NCBI RefSeq assembly: GCF_000282355.1
Contig: NZ_AKJL01000140.1
Location: 1-32,527, forward strand
DNA length: 32,527 nucleotides
Direction: 5' to 3'
Source of the DNA: Pseudomonas sp. GM49
GTDB taxonomy: Bacteria; Pseudomonadota; Gammaproteobacteria; Pseudomonadales; Pseudomonadaceae
Part shown: positions 7,392-15,902 of the stretch, in pieces
Numbering within the stretch: the first letter of the stretch is position 1
Layout: the number at the start of each line of letters is the position of its first letter
Position numbers and translations under genes: made by a program
The notes under the pieces: generated by a model
Database searches by the model: none
Told to the model about the DNA's origin: nothing
The model's input: the letters and a program-made list of their open reading frames with translations, nothing else

Positions 7392-7679
7392 AGCCGGGGC
7401 AGATTGTGTTTTCACACAGTCTGATTGAGCGGGCTTTTTTTCCTATGGCATCAGGCAGTTTGGGCAGAGCGACTTTTTCAACAGAATCGGCCACTAGCTG
7501 ACAATTGCATTCACTTTTGTATCACCGCATGAACTGGCTGGGTGCTATCAGTGCAGTTACGGGTTGCGATATTTTCTCAGGCAGTCGCCGCAGCCTGGTG
7601 TGGTCGCCGGCACCCCCGGACTTGCCGAGCCAGCCCGCCAGCCATACGATTCGACTATTCCTCAGGCGGATGAGTCATT
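7392..7679. other. Intergenic region between terminator and GC-rich cassette
   Basis: 288 bp with no supported gene. It contains TTGTGTTTTCACACAGTCTG at 7405-7424, which resembles elements at 1864 and 24394. A second T-run (GGGCTTTTTTTCC) lies around 7430-7443. Base composition rises towards GC-rich from about 7560, so the left boundary of the next cassette probably lies between 7450 and 7600. No insertion sequence end is recognisable. Confidence 0.5.
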
Positions 7680-8423
7680 GTGAAGCCGGTGATGCTCCTG
7701 ACGCGCATCCTGGCGCCTGCCATCGCTCTGGCGCTGGCATCCGCCGGCCTGCATGCCGACGACCCGTTCGCGCCGTTGCGCGACGCCATGGTGCGGGAGA
7801 TCGCCAACATGTCGTCCGACACCCGCGACGAAACCGGCAGGGTCGAGTTTGCCGCGCCGGTGATGGCCGCGATGGCCAAGGTGCCACGCCATAAGTTCGT
7901 CCCGCCCGACGAGGTGCCCAACGCCTACGAGAATCGCCCGCTGCCGATCGGCTACGGCCAGACCATCTCCCAGCCCTACATCGTCGCCCTGATGACCGAC
8001 CTGACACAGGTCGGGCCCGGCGACGTGGTACTCGAGATCGGCACTGGCTCGGGCTACCAGGCGGCGATCCTCGCCGAGCTGGCGCAGGCGGTCTACACGA
8101 TGGAGATCATCGAGCCGCTGGCGGTGCAGGCCGGGGAGCGCCTGGGCCGGCTGGGATATGCGAAGGTGCAGGCCCGGCTGGGCGATGGCTACCGCGGCTG
8201 GCCCGAGCACGGACCTTACGACGCCATCCTCGTCACCGCCGCCGCCAGCCATGTGCCGCCGCCACTGATCGCCCAGCTCAAGGCCGGCGGACGGATGGTA
8301 ATCCCGGTCGGCGCGCCGTTCATGATCCAGTACCTGCTGCTGATCGAGAAGGCCGGCGATGGCAGTGTGTCCACCCGGCAGGTGCTGCCTGTGCGCTTCG
8401 TGCCGCTGGTCGGAGGCGGTTGA
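7680..8423 (+). CDS. Protein-L-isoaspartate O-methyltransferase with a signal peptide
   Basis: 247 residues from GTG at 7680. The PIMT core is clear: PRHKFVP (69-75), GYGQTISQPYIVALMT (91-106) and the AdoMet-binding EIGTGSGYQAA (119-129), with Asp and Tyr positions in order afterwards. Cytosolic Pcm is about 210-225 residues. The extra N-terminus is a typical Sec signal, RILAPAIALALASAGLHA with a cut near residue 26, so the product is probably exported. PIMT normally methylates isoaspartyl residues so that damaged proteins repair themselves; the methyl donor AdoMet is not known to be abundant in the periplasm, which makes the signal notable. The stop is 2 bp from the next start, and the two genes form one GC-rich cassette. 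Confidence 0.9.
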   Translation: MKPVMLLTRILAPAIALALASAGLHADDPFAPLRDAMVREIANMSSDTRDETGRVEFAAPVMAAMAKVPRHKFVPPDEVPNAYENRPLPIGYGQTISQPYIVALMTDLTQVGPGDVVLEIGTGSGYQAAILAELAQAVYTMEIIEPLAVQAGERLGRLGYAKVQARLGDGYRGWPEHGPYDAILVTAAASHVPPPLIAQLKAGGRMVIPVGAPFMIQYLLLIEKAGDGSVSTRQVLPVRFVPLVGGG

Positions 8424-8425
8424 GC

Positions 8426-10858
8426 ATGCATTCGCCGCCATTGCTCGCCCTGGCGCTGCTGTCTGCCTCCGCACTCGGCTATGAGGTGCTGCTGCTGCGA
8501 CTGCTTTCGATCATCCAGTGGCACCATTTCGCCTACATGATGATCAGCGTCGCGCTGCTCGGCTACGGCGCTGCCGGCACCGCCGTGGCGCTGGCGCGGC
8601 CTGTGCTGGCGCCGCGCTTCCACGGCGTGTTCATCGGCGGCGCGGTGCTGTTCGGGCTGAGCGCCATCGCCTGCTTCAGCCTGGCCCAGCAGGTTCCGTT
8701 CAATCCCCTCGAGATCCTCTGGGACGCGCGGCAGTCGGTGCGCCTGCTGATGATCTACCTGCTGCTGTTCGTGCCGTTCTTCTGCGCGGCGGTGTGCATC
8801 TGCCTGACCTTCACCTGCTTTCAGGAACAGATTCATCGGATCTACGCCTTCGACATTCTCGGCGCCGGCGTGGGCAGCCTGGCGATCGTCGCCGCGCTGT
8901 TCGCCCTGACGCCCGTCGATGCGCTGCGGCTGCTGGGCGGCACCGGCATCGCCGCCGGGGCGCTGGCCGGCATGGCTTGCACGGGGCATAGGCACTGGCT
9001 CGCGCCATTGCTGCTGGCGGCGGCAGTCGCAGTCCCGGCCGGCGTGCCCGGGCGCTGGATCGCCCTGTCGCCCTCCGAGTACAAGGAACTGAGCCAGACG
9101 CTGCGTGTAAAGGATGCGCGCGCAATCGCCCAGACCTGGAGTCCGCTGGGCCTGCTCACGGTCGTCGACAGCCCGACCATTCCCCTGCGCCACGCGCCGG
9201 GCCTGAGCCTCAACGCGACGCAGGAACCGCCCGCACAACTGGCCATCTTCACCGACGGCGACGGCCTTTCTGTGCTGAACCGCTATGACGGGCGCCGCGA
9301 GCCGCTCGCCTACCTGGACTACCTGACTTCGGCTCTGCCCTATCACCTGCTGCGGCAACCCCGCGTGCTGGTGCTGGGCAGCGGCGCCGGCGCCGATGTG
9401 CTGCAGGCGATCTACCACGGCGCCAGCGCGGTGGATGCCATCGAACTGAACCCGCAGGTGATCGATCTGGTCCAGCGCCGCTTCGCCGACTTCTCCGGCA
9501 AGCCGTACAGCGCGCCCAACGTCCGTGCGCTGATCGGCGAGGCGCGCGGCCTGGTGGCTTCGCGCAGCGAGCCTTACGACCTGATCCAGATCGCCCTGCT
9601 GGACTCCTTCGGCACCGCCTCGGGCGGCCTGCATGCGCTGTCCGAGAACTACCTGTACACGGTGGATGCCTTCGCCGAATACCTGCGCCATCTCGCTCCC
9701 GGCGGCCTGTTGGCCATCACCCGCTGGGTCACCCTGCCGCCCCGCGATGTTCCCAGGCTACTGGCCACCGCGGCCGCGGCCATCGAGCGCGACGGACAGG
9801 CCAGCGCGGCGCGCCGCATCGTCATGATCCGAGGCTGGAAGACCGTGACGCTGCTGGTCAGCAACAGGGATTTCGACGACGCCGGCATTGCCGCGTTGCG
9901 GGAGTTCTGCCGGGCGCGCTCCTTCGACCTGGCCTACTACCCCGGGATGACCGTGGCCGAGGCGAACCGCTACAACCTGCTCGACCGGCCCTGGTTCTTC
10001 GAAGCGGCGCAGGCCCTGCTGTCCGGCGAACGCGCGGAGTTCCTGGCACGTTACAAGTTCGACGTGCGTCCGACCACGGATGACCGGCCGTATTTCTTCC
10101 ACTTCTTCAAATGGAGCTCGCTGCCGGAACTGCTGGCACTGAAGGAGCAGGGCGGCCTGTCAATGCTGGAGTGGGGCTATCCGGTGCTGATCGCCACACT
10201 GCTGCAGTCCAGCGTGGCCGCCGCGCTGCTGATCCTGGCGCCGCTATGGGTGGCGCGGCGGCGCCAGCGGCGCTCTCGGAGTGCGGCTTTGGTCAGGTTC
10301 GAATTTCGGGTCGTGTCCTACTTCGCCGCCATCGGCTTCGCCTTCATGTTCGTGGAAATCGCCTTCATCCAGAAGTTCACCCTTTTCCTCAGCCACCCGT
10401 TGTATTCGGTGGCGGTAACGCTCAGCGCGTTCCTGATCTTCGCTGGCCTCGGCAGTCGTTACTCCGGCCGGCGGCGGGGGGACATTGGAACGGGTGTGGG
10501 GCCCCGTCATCCGCTCGCGCGACCAGTCCTGGCGATCTGCGCGATCGCCCTGCTCTACCTGATCGCCCTGCCCCCGTTGTTCCAGCTGCTGGCGCCCGTG
10601 CGGACCCTCGCCAGGTTCGGCATCTGCGCCGCGCTGGTAGCGCCGCTGGCGTTCGCCATGGGCATGCCGTTTCCGCTCGGACTCGGGCGCGTCTCCGCGC
10701 GCGCCGAAGCACTGGTGCCGATCGCTTGGGGCGTCAACGCCAGCGTATCGGTGGTAGCGGCCGTGCTGGCGACCCTGCTGGCGATCCACCTGGGCTTCAC
10801 CGTGGTGTTGCTGCTGGCGTTGCTGCTGTATCTCGCGGCGGCGGTCGCATTTCCCTGA
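8426..10858 (+). CDS. Polytopic membrane protein with a spermidine-synthase-like AdoMet domain
   Basis: 810 residues in three parts. Residues 1-210 form about six hydrophobic segments starting LLALALLSASALGYEVLLLR. Residues 250-550 form a Rossmann methyltransferase-like domain with GSGAGAD (318-324), acidic Glu340 ending the second strand, and LLDSFGTASGG with Asp393. Residues 570-810 form another six or seven membrane helices, including FMFVEIAFIQKFTLF. Classical SpeE has DSSDP-GP at the aminopropyl site; here that loop is changed, so the substrate is probably not simply putrescine. ATG at 8426 is preferred to TTG at 8420 because GGAGG lies 9 bp before it. It is coupled to the exported PIMT. 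Membrane-embedded spermidine synthase homologs are known as a family; their role is not settled to my knowledge. Confidence 0.85.
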   Translation: MHSPPLLALALLSASALGYEVLLLRLLSIIQWHHFAYMMISVALLGYGAAGTAVALARPVLAPRFHGVFIGGAVLFGLSAIACFSLAQQVPFNPLEILWDARQSVRLLMIYLLLFVPFFCAAVCICLTFTCFQEQIHRIYAFDILGAGVGSLAIVAALFALTPVDALRLLGGTGIAAGALAGMACTGHRHWLAPLLLAAAVAVPAGVPGRWIALSPSEYKELSQTLRVKDARAIAQTWSPLGLLTVVDSPTIPLRHAPGLSLNATQEPPAQLAIFTDGDGLSVLNRYDGRREPLAYLDYLTSALPYHLLRQPRVLVLGSGAGADVLQAIYHGASAVDAIELNPQVIDLVQRRFADFSGKPYSAPNVRALIGEARGLVASRSEPYDLIQIALLDSFGTASGGLHALSENYLYTVDAFAEYLRHLAPGGLLAITRWVTLPPRDVPRLLATAAAAIERDGQASAARRIVMIRGWKTVTLLVSNRDFDDAGIAALREFCRARSFDLAYYPGMTVAEANRYNLLDRPWFFEAAQALLSGERAEFLARYKFDVRPTTDDRPYFFHFFKWSSLPELLALKEQGGLSMLEWGYPVLIATLLQSSVAAALLILAPLWVARRRQRRSRSAALVRFEFRVVSYFAAIGFAFMFVEIAFIQKFTLFLSHPLYSVAVTLSAFLIFAGLGSRYSGRRRGDIGTGVGPRHPLARPVLAICAIALLYLIALPPLFQLLAPVRTLARFGICAALVAPLAFAMGMPFPLGLGRVSARAEALVPIAWGVNASVSVVAAVLATLLAIHLGFTVVLLLALLLYLAAAVAFP

Positions 10859-11031
10859 TCGCGGCGGTTCGGAGCGAAACGTCAACAGACCCAGGTGAGA
10901 CGAATGGCCTGTTGGAACGCCGCTTGCCGCAGTTCACACGTCTCGCCGTGTCGAGACGCGAGGTTCCGTGCCGCAAGCCATTGGTTTTGGCCGACGCAGT
11001 CGAGTCGTCAGAGGTGGTTTTCATCCCATAG

Positions 11032-11074
11032 CTGCCGGTGGTGACCGGCAGAAACCGGCCAAAAACAGTCGGTC
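11032..11074. repeat. Interspersed palindromic repeat, copy 1
   Basis: CTGCCGGT (11032-11039) and ACCGGCAG (11044-11051) are perfect inverted arms, followed by AAACCGGCCAAAAACAGTC. The layout of a CTGCC hairpin followed by GGCAGAAA-CGGCCA-AA-CAG recurs at 24411 and 25055. It resembles extragenic repeats that are common in Pseudomonas genomes. Function unknown. Confidence 0.55.
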
Positions 11075-11168
11075 GATTATGTCTACGATTCTTGGGAAAA
11101 CCCGGACTGACGCGGATGCGAGGCAATTCCGCCTGCCAATTTTCAACCCGATCGCCCCACCTGAGCGG

Positions 11169-11237
11169 GATCTTTATCAGATCTTTATTCCTCTGCCCCC
11201 AATCCTTTTAACAACTTACCAAACGTCCGTTTAGGCT
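11169..11237 (+). promoter_or_regulatory. kdp promoter region with tandem KdpE-like boxes
   Basis: The direct repeat GATCTTTAT occurs at 11169-11177 and 11180-11188, 11 bp apart or about one helical turn, as expected for an OmpR-family dimer. A -35-like TTAACA (11208-11213) and a poor -10-like TAGGCT (11232-11237) follow, separated by 18 bp. A weak -10 with an upstream activator site fits induction by KdpE at low potassium. This is inference from spacing. Confidence 0.5.
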
Positions 11238-11261
11238 TTCCTCATAGCGGGAGGAAATGCC

Positions 11262-11357
11262 ATGGACCTCATCTATCTGTTACTCGGTGCACTGTTCTTC
11301 ATCAGCCTGGTCGGCCTGGCGCGCGGCTGTGCGGCGCTTAACAGGAGACGGTCATGA
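11262..11357 (+). CDS. 31-residue membrane peptide upstream of kdpF
   Basis: ATG at 11262 follows a strong GGGAGGA 6 bp upstream, and the frame ends at TGA 11355-11357. The peptide is [20 protein letters not shown] followed by [11 protein letters not shown]: one hydrophobic helix with a positive tail, so the C-terminus should face the cytoplasm. It overlaps kdpF by four bases (ATGA), and kdpF in turn overlaps kdpA. I do not recognise a named family, though small leader-like frames before kdpF occur in related bacteria as far as I recall. It could be an extra small KdpFABC subunit or a translational coupling leader. Confidence 0.65.
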   Translation: MDLIYLLLGALFFISLVGLARGCAALNRRRS

Positions 11358-11446
11358 CGGGCTTCTATCTGTTCGCCGGCATCATTGCGACCGGCTTGCT
11401 GGTTTACCTGATCGCGGCGCTGCTGTTTCCGGAGGACTTCCTATGA
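11354..11446 (+). CDS. kdpF: K+-transporting ATPase subunit KdpF
   Basis: A 30-residue single-span peptide with the KdpF pattern: an N-terminal hydrophobic run and the ending [12 protein letters not shown] (family form YLxxALLxPExF). AGGAG lies 7-8 bp before the ATG. KdpF sits beside KdpA in the lipid bilayer and stabilises the KdpFABC complex. It overlaps the upstream small ORF and kdpA by four bases each, so translation is coupled along the operon start. Confidence 0.9.
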   Translation: MTGFYLFAGIIATGLLVYLIAALLFPEDFL

Positions 11447-13215
11447 CGACTCAAGCCTGGGTTCTCCTCGGGACCTTTCTGCTGGCGCTGGGTATTTTGG
11501 CATGGCCCCTCGGGTATTGGTTGACCACCGTGATGGAGGGGCGGTTCACCCTTGGCTCGCGCATCGAGTCGCCGCTGTATCGCCTGGCCGGAGTGCAACC
11601 TGAAACGCAAATGGGCTGGCTGCAATACGCCCTCGCCCTGATCCTTTTCAACGTGCTGGGGATGCTGGTGGTCTACGCGTTGCAACGGCTGCAAGGTATT
11701 TTGCCGTTCAACCCACAGGGATTTGGCGCCGTGTTGCCAGACTCGTCGTTCAACACCGCCGCCAGTTTCGTCACCAATACCAACTGGCAAGCCTATAGCG
11801 GTGAGTCGACGATGAGCTACCTGACACAGATGCTCGCGTTGACGGTGCAGAATTTCCTGTCAGCCGCCACCGGCATTGTGGTGGCCGTCGCCCTGATCCG
11901 AGGGCTCGCCCGCCACAGTGCCACCAGCATCGGCAATGCCTGGACCGACCTCACCCGCATTACGTTGTGGGTGTTACTGCCGCTGTCACTGATCTTCGCG
12001 CTATTTCTCGTCAGCCAAGGTGCGATTCAGAATCTTGCCCCCTACAAAGAAGTTACAACGATGGAGGTCATGCAGTACCAGGTCCCGGTGCTCAATGACG
12101 CCGGACAGCCCACCCTCGATGCCCAAGGCAATCCGGTGACCAAGCCCGCCAGCACCGACAAACAGACCATCGCGATGGGACCCGTGGCCTCGCAAGAAGC
12201 GATCAAGATGCTGGGCACCAACGGTGGTGGATTCTTCAACGCCAACTCGGCACACCCCTTCGAGAATCCCACCGCCGTCACCAATTTCTTGCAGATGCTT
12301 GCCATCTTCCTGATCCCGACCGCGCTGTGCTTCGTCTTCGGCCACATCGTCGGAGACATACGACAAGGTTGGGCGTTGCTGGCGACGATGACGATCATCT
12401 TCGTGATCGCGGTGGTGGCCGTCACTCATTACGAGCAACTGGGCAATCCACAGTTTTCAGCCCTGGGCATCGATACGGCGGCAGGCAACATGGAAGGCAA
12501 GGAACTGCGCTTCGGCATCAGCGCATCGAGCCTGTTTGCCGCAGTAACAACGGCGGCGTCCTGTGGCGCGGTGGTGGCGATGCACGATTCGTTTACGCCA
12601 CTGGGCGGCGCGGTGCCACTGGTGCTGATGCAATTGGGCGAGGTGGTATTCGGAGGTACCGGTTCGGGTCTGTACGGCATGCTGGTATTCGCCATCCTGG
12701 CGGTATTTATCGCTGGGCTGATGATCGGCCGCACACCTGAATACCTGGGCAAGAAGATCGAAGCCTACGAGATGAAAATGGTCGCCATCGCGATCCTCGC
12801 GACACCGTTACTTGTGCTTTTCGGGACCGCCATTGCCGTCATGGCCGACGCCGGCCGGTTGGGAATTGCCAACCCCGGAGCCCATGGTTTCTCGGAAATC
12901 CTCTACGCCTTCACCTCGGCGGCCAACAACAACGGCAGCGCATTTGCCGGCCTGTCGGCCAATACACCTTTCTACAACGTGATGCTGGCGATTGCCGCCT
13001 GGTTCGGCCGGTTCGCTGTGATCGTGCCGGTGCTCGCCGTGGCGGGCAGTCTCGCGGCGAAAAAACGCCTGGCCGTGACCGGCGGCACGATGCCCACCCA
13101 CGGGGTGCTGTTCGTGGTGTTACTGATCGGCACGGTGTTGCTGGTCGGCTTGCTGAACTATGTACCGGCCCTGGCACTAGGACCTGTCGTCGAACACTTC
13201 ATATTGATCAAGTGA
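11443..13215 (+). CDS. kdpA: K+-transporting ATPase subunit A (potassium channel subunit)
   Basis: 590 residues, a little longer than the 557-564 usual in Proteobacteria because of a periplasmic stretch near residues 200-240 ([20 protein letters not shown]). It has about ten membrane segments and the four pore loops of the superfamily of K+ transporters, for example TSFNTAAS-like [34 protein letters not shown], and [12 protein letters not shown]. KdpA selects K+ and passes it to the pump. The ATG at 11443 lies inside the kdpF stop and has GGAGGA 8 bp before it. kdpB starts 10 bp after its stop. Confidence 0.97.
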   Translation: MTTQAWVLLGTFLLALGILAWPLGYWLTTVMEGRFTLGSRIESPLYRLAGVQPETQMGWLQYALALILFNVLGMLVVYALQRLQGILPFNPQGFGAVLPDSSFNTAASFVTNTNWQAYSGESTMSYLTQMLALTVQNFLSAATGIVVAVALIRGLARHSATSIGNAWTDLTRITLWVLLPLSLIFALFLVSQGAIQNLAPYKEVTTMEVMQYQVPVLNDAGQPTLDAQGNPVTKPASTDKQTIAMGPVASQEAIKMLGTNGGGFFNANSAHPFENPTAVTNFLQMLAIFLIPTALCFVFGHIVGDIRQGWALLATMTIIFVIAVVAVTHYEQLGNPQFSALGIDTAAGNMEGKELRFGISASSLFAAVTTAASCGAVVAMHDSFTPLGGAVPLVLMQLGEVVFGGTGSGLYGMLVFAILAVFIAGLMIGRTPEYLGKKIEAYEMKMVAIAILATPLLVLFGTAIAVMADAGRLGIANPGAHGFSEILYAFTSAANNNGSAFAGLSANTPFYNVMLAIAAWFGRFAVIVPVLAVAGSLAAKKRLAVTGGTMPTHGVLFVVLLIGTVLLVGLLNYVPALALGPVVEHFILIK

Positions 13216-13225
13216 GACCACGAAC

Positions 13226-15304
13226 ATGACTCGCAAAGCGTTCTCCTTGTTCGATCCAAAACTGATAGGGCCGGCCACGGTCGAGTCTCTGCACAAGCTC
13301 AGCCCCAGGATCCAGTGGCGTAACCCGGTGATGTTCGTCGTCTACATCGGTGCGCTCATCACCACCGCCCTCTGGGTTCAGGCGCTGCGTGGCCAGGGCG
13401 AGGCCAGTGGCGGCTTTATCCTGGCCATTGCCTTATGGCTGTGGTTTACCGTGCTGTTCGCCAACTTCGCCGAAGCGTTGGCCGAAGGTCGCAGCAAGGC
13501 TCAGGCGGCGTCCCTGCGCAACCTGAAAAAGGAAACCTGGGCCAAGAAACTGCGCGAGCCACACTACGGTGCCGAATGGCAATTGGCTCAGTCGAGTGAT
13601 CTTCGTAAAGGCGATGTGGTGGTGGTTGAGTCCGGCGACCTCGCCGACTCGGTGATCCCCGCCGACGGCGAGGTAATCGAAGGCGCCGCCTCGGTGGACG
13701 AGTCCGCCATTACCGGCGAGTCGGCCCCGGTGATTCGCGAATGCGGTGGCGACTTCTCGGCCGTGACCGGTGGTACTCGAGTGTTATCGGACTGGATCGT
13801 CGTCCGCGTGACCGCCGACCCTGGCGAAACCTTCGTCGACCGCATGATCGCCATGGTCGAGAACGCCAAACGGCAAAAGACCCCGAATGAAATCGCCTTG
13901 TCGATTTTGTTGGTCGCGCTGACGATTGTGTTCCTGGGCGTGACGGTAACGCTTCTGCCCTTCTCGCTGTTCGGAGTTGCGGTGGCCAAATCCGGGGCAC
14001 CCGTCTCGATTACCGTCCTTATCTCGCTATTGGTCTGCCTGATTCCCACCACCATCGCCGGTCTGCTGTCAGCCGTGGGTGTGGCCGGCATGAGCCGCAT
14101 GATGGAAGCCAACGTGATCGCCACCTCCGGGCGTGCTGTAGAAGCCGCCGGTGATGTGGATGTTCTGCTGCTCGACAAGACCGGCACCATCACCCTGGGC
14201 AACCGCCATGCTTCGGCGTTTTTACCGGCACCGGGGATCAAGGAAGCGGAACTGGTCGACGTGGCGCAGCTCGCATCGCTGGCAGACGAAACACCCGAAG
14301 GCCGCAGCATTGTGGTGTTGGCCAAACAGCGGTTCAACCTGCGTGAACGGGACATTGCGGCGCTCGACGCGCATTTCGTGCACTTCTCGGCGCAAACCCG
14401 CATGAGCGGTGTCAACATGGGGGCCCGGCAACTGCGCAAGGGTGCAGGCGAAGCGATCCTGCGCCATGTCCAGAGTTTGGGCGGGCACTTCCCGGATGCG
14501 GTGCAGACCATCGTCGAGGACGTGTCTCGTCGAGGCAGCACTCCGTTGGTGGTGGCGGACAACGCCAGGGTATTGGGCGTTATTGAGCTCAAGGACATCG
14601 TCAAGGGCGGTATCAAGGAGCGTTTTGTCGAATTGCGCCGCATGGGTATCAAGACGGTAATGGTGACCGGCGACAACCGGGTCACCGCCGCCGCCATCGC
14701 GGCCGAAGCCGGTGTCGATGACTTTCTGGCCGAAGCCACCCCCGAACAAAAACTGGAGCTGATCCGCCGTTACCAGGCCGAAGGCCGGCTGGTGGCCATG
14801 ACCGGCGACGGTACCAATGACGCCCCGGCACTTGCCCAGGCGGATGTCGCCGTGGCCATGAATTCCGGCACTCAAGCCGCCAAGGAAGCCGGCAACATGG
14901 TGGACCTGGACAGCAACCCGACCAAGTTGATCGAGGTGGTGGAAACCGGCAAACAAATGCTGATGACCCGTGGCTCGCTGACCACCTTCTCGATTGCCAA
15001 CGACATCGCCAAATACTTCGCCATCGTGCCGGCGGCGTTTGTCACCACCTACCCGCAGCTCGCGGCACTCAACATCATGGGCTTGAGCAGCCCGAACTCC
15101 GCGGTGCTGTCGGCCGTGATCTTCAACGCGTTGATCATCATTTTCCTGATTCCCCTGGCGCTCAAAGGCGTGAAATACCGCCCGGTCGGTGCAGCACTGT
15201 TATTGCGGCGCAACCTGTTGATCTATGGGCTGGGTGGGGTAATCGTTCCATTCATTGGCATCAAAATGATCGACATGGCGCTGGCCGCCGTCGGTCTGGT
15301 TTGA
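13226..15304 (+). CDS. kdpB: K+-transporting ATPase subunit B (P-type ATPase)
   Basis: 692 residues, typical length. It is a P-type ATPase with an actuator motif ITGES (in [12 protein letters not shown]), the phosphorylated Asp317 in LLDKTGTIT, the nucleotide-binding domain, and [20 protein letters not shown] closing the P-domain. About seven membrane helices flank these domains, with [15 protein letters not shown] before the P-domain. It hydrolyses ATP to drive K+ uptake through KdpA. All catalytic residues are in place. It sits between kdpA and kdpC with 10-12 bp gaps. Confidence 0.98.
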   Translation: MTRKAFSLFDPKLIGPATVESLHKLSPRIQWRNPVMFVVYIGALITTALWVQALRGQGEASGGFILAIALWLWFTVLFANFAEALAEGRSKAQAASLRNLKKETWAKKLREPHYGAEWQLAQSSDLRKGDVVVVESGDLADSVIPADGEVIEGAASVDESAITGESAPVIRECGGDFSAVTGGTRVLSDWIVVRVTADPGETFVDRMIAMVENAKRQKTPNEIALSILLVALTIVFLGVTVTLLPFSLFGVAVAKSGAPVSITVLISLLVCLIPTTIAGLLSAVGVAGMSRMMEANVIATSGRAVEAAGDVDVLLLDKTGTITLGNRHASAFLPAPGIKEAELVDVAQLASLADETPEGRSIVVLAKQRFNLRERDIAALDAHFVHFSAQTRMSGVNMGARQLRKGAGEAILRHVQSLGGHFPDAVQTIVEDVSRRGSTPLVVADNARVLGVIELKDIVKGGIKERFVELRRMGIKTVMVTGDNRVTAAAIAAEAGVDDFLAEATPEQKLELIRRYQAEGRLVAMTGDGTNDAPALAQADVAVAMNSGTQAAKEAGNMVDLDSNPTKLIEVVETGKQMLMTRGSLTTFSIANDIAKYFAIVPAAFVTTYPQLAALNIMGLSSPNSAVLSAVIFNALIIIFLIPLALKGVKYRPVGAALLLRRNLLIYGLGGVIVPFIGIKMIDMALAAVGLV

Positions 15305-15316
15305 GGGAGCACTGTC

Positions 15317-15889
15317 ATGGCAACTCTGCTGCGTCCGGCATTGACCCTGTTGATCGCCTTTTCACTGGTCACCGGCCTGGCCTATCCGCTGCTCACCACC
15401 GGTATCGCCAGTCTGGTCTTTCCTCAACAGGCCGCCGGCAGCCTGATCGAAAGAGATGGCAAAACCGTGGGCTCGCTGTTGATCGGTCAGGGCTTCAGCA
15501 ATCCGAAGTACTTCTGGAGCCGCCCTTCCGCTACCAGCCCCATGCCCTACAACCCGCTGGCCTCGGGTGGCTCTAACCAAGGGCCGCTGAACCCGGCGCT
15601 AATGGATGCGGTCAAGGGCAGGATCGAAGCCTTGCGCGCGGCTGATCCCGGCAACACGGCCACGGTGCCCGCTGACCTGGTCTACAGTTCCGCCAGTGGT
15701 CTTGATCCGCATATCAGCATCGCGGCAGCGTTGTACCAGGCGGGCCGGATCTCTCGGGTGCGTAACCTGCCCATCGAGAAGGTTCAGCAGCTGATCAGCG
15801 AGTATTCTGAAGGCACGATCCTGGGGGTTCTCGGCGAACCCCGGGTCAACGTCCTGGCCCTGAACCTGGCACTCGACGCCGCACATTGA
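15317..15889 (+). CDS. kdpC: K+-transporting ATPase subunit C
   Basis: 190 residues. One N-terminal membrane segment (LLRPALTLLIAFSLVTGLAY) is followed by a periplasmic domain with the family motifs GSLLIGQGFSNPKYFWSRPS and SGLDPHISIAAALYQAGRI. KdpC is needed for assembly and for high apparent affinity of the pump. The ATG is preceded by GGGAGC. It ends 13 bp before the sensor gene kdpD. Confidence 0.97.
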   Translation: MATLLRPALTLLIAFSLVTGLAYPLLTTGIASLVFPQQAAGSLIERDGKTVGSLLIGQGFSNPKYFWSRPSATSPMPYNPLASGGSNQGPLNPALMDAVKGRIEALRAADPGNTATVPADLVYSSASGLDPHISIAAALYQAGRISRVRNLPIEKVQQLISEYSEGTILGVLGEPRVNVLALNLALDAAH

Positions 15890-15902
15890 GCGCTAACACA
15901 CG

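Larger units (their letters stand above)
10859..11261. other. Intergenic region between SpeE-like gene and kdp locus
   Basis: About 400 bp without a supported gene. Its left half keeps the high GC of the upstream cassette. From about 11030 it holds a palindromic interspersed repeat, and from 11160 an AT-rich kdp promoter region. Open frames crossing it look like shadows, with no ribosome binding site or family pattern. Confidence 0.6.

Noticed and set aside
8216..9691. Long antisense open frame of 491 codons opposite the PIMT and membrane protein genes
   Set aside because: High GC keeps this frame open by chance. It has low-complexity Arg/Gln/His-rich content, no ribosome binding site and no family pattern.
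13588..14739. Antisense open frame of 383 codons opposite kdpB
   Set aside because: Ser/Thr/Pro/Arg-rich shadow of kdpB, whose own frame has all catalytic motifs.
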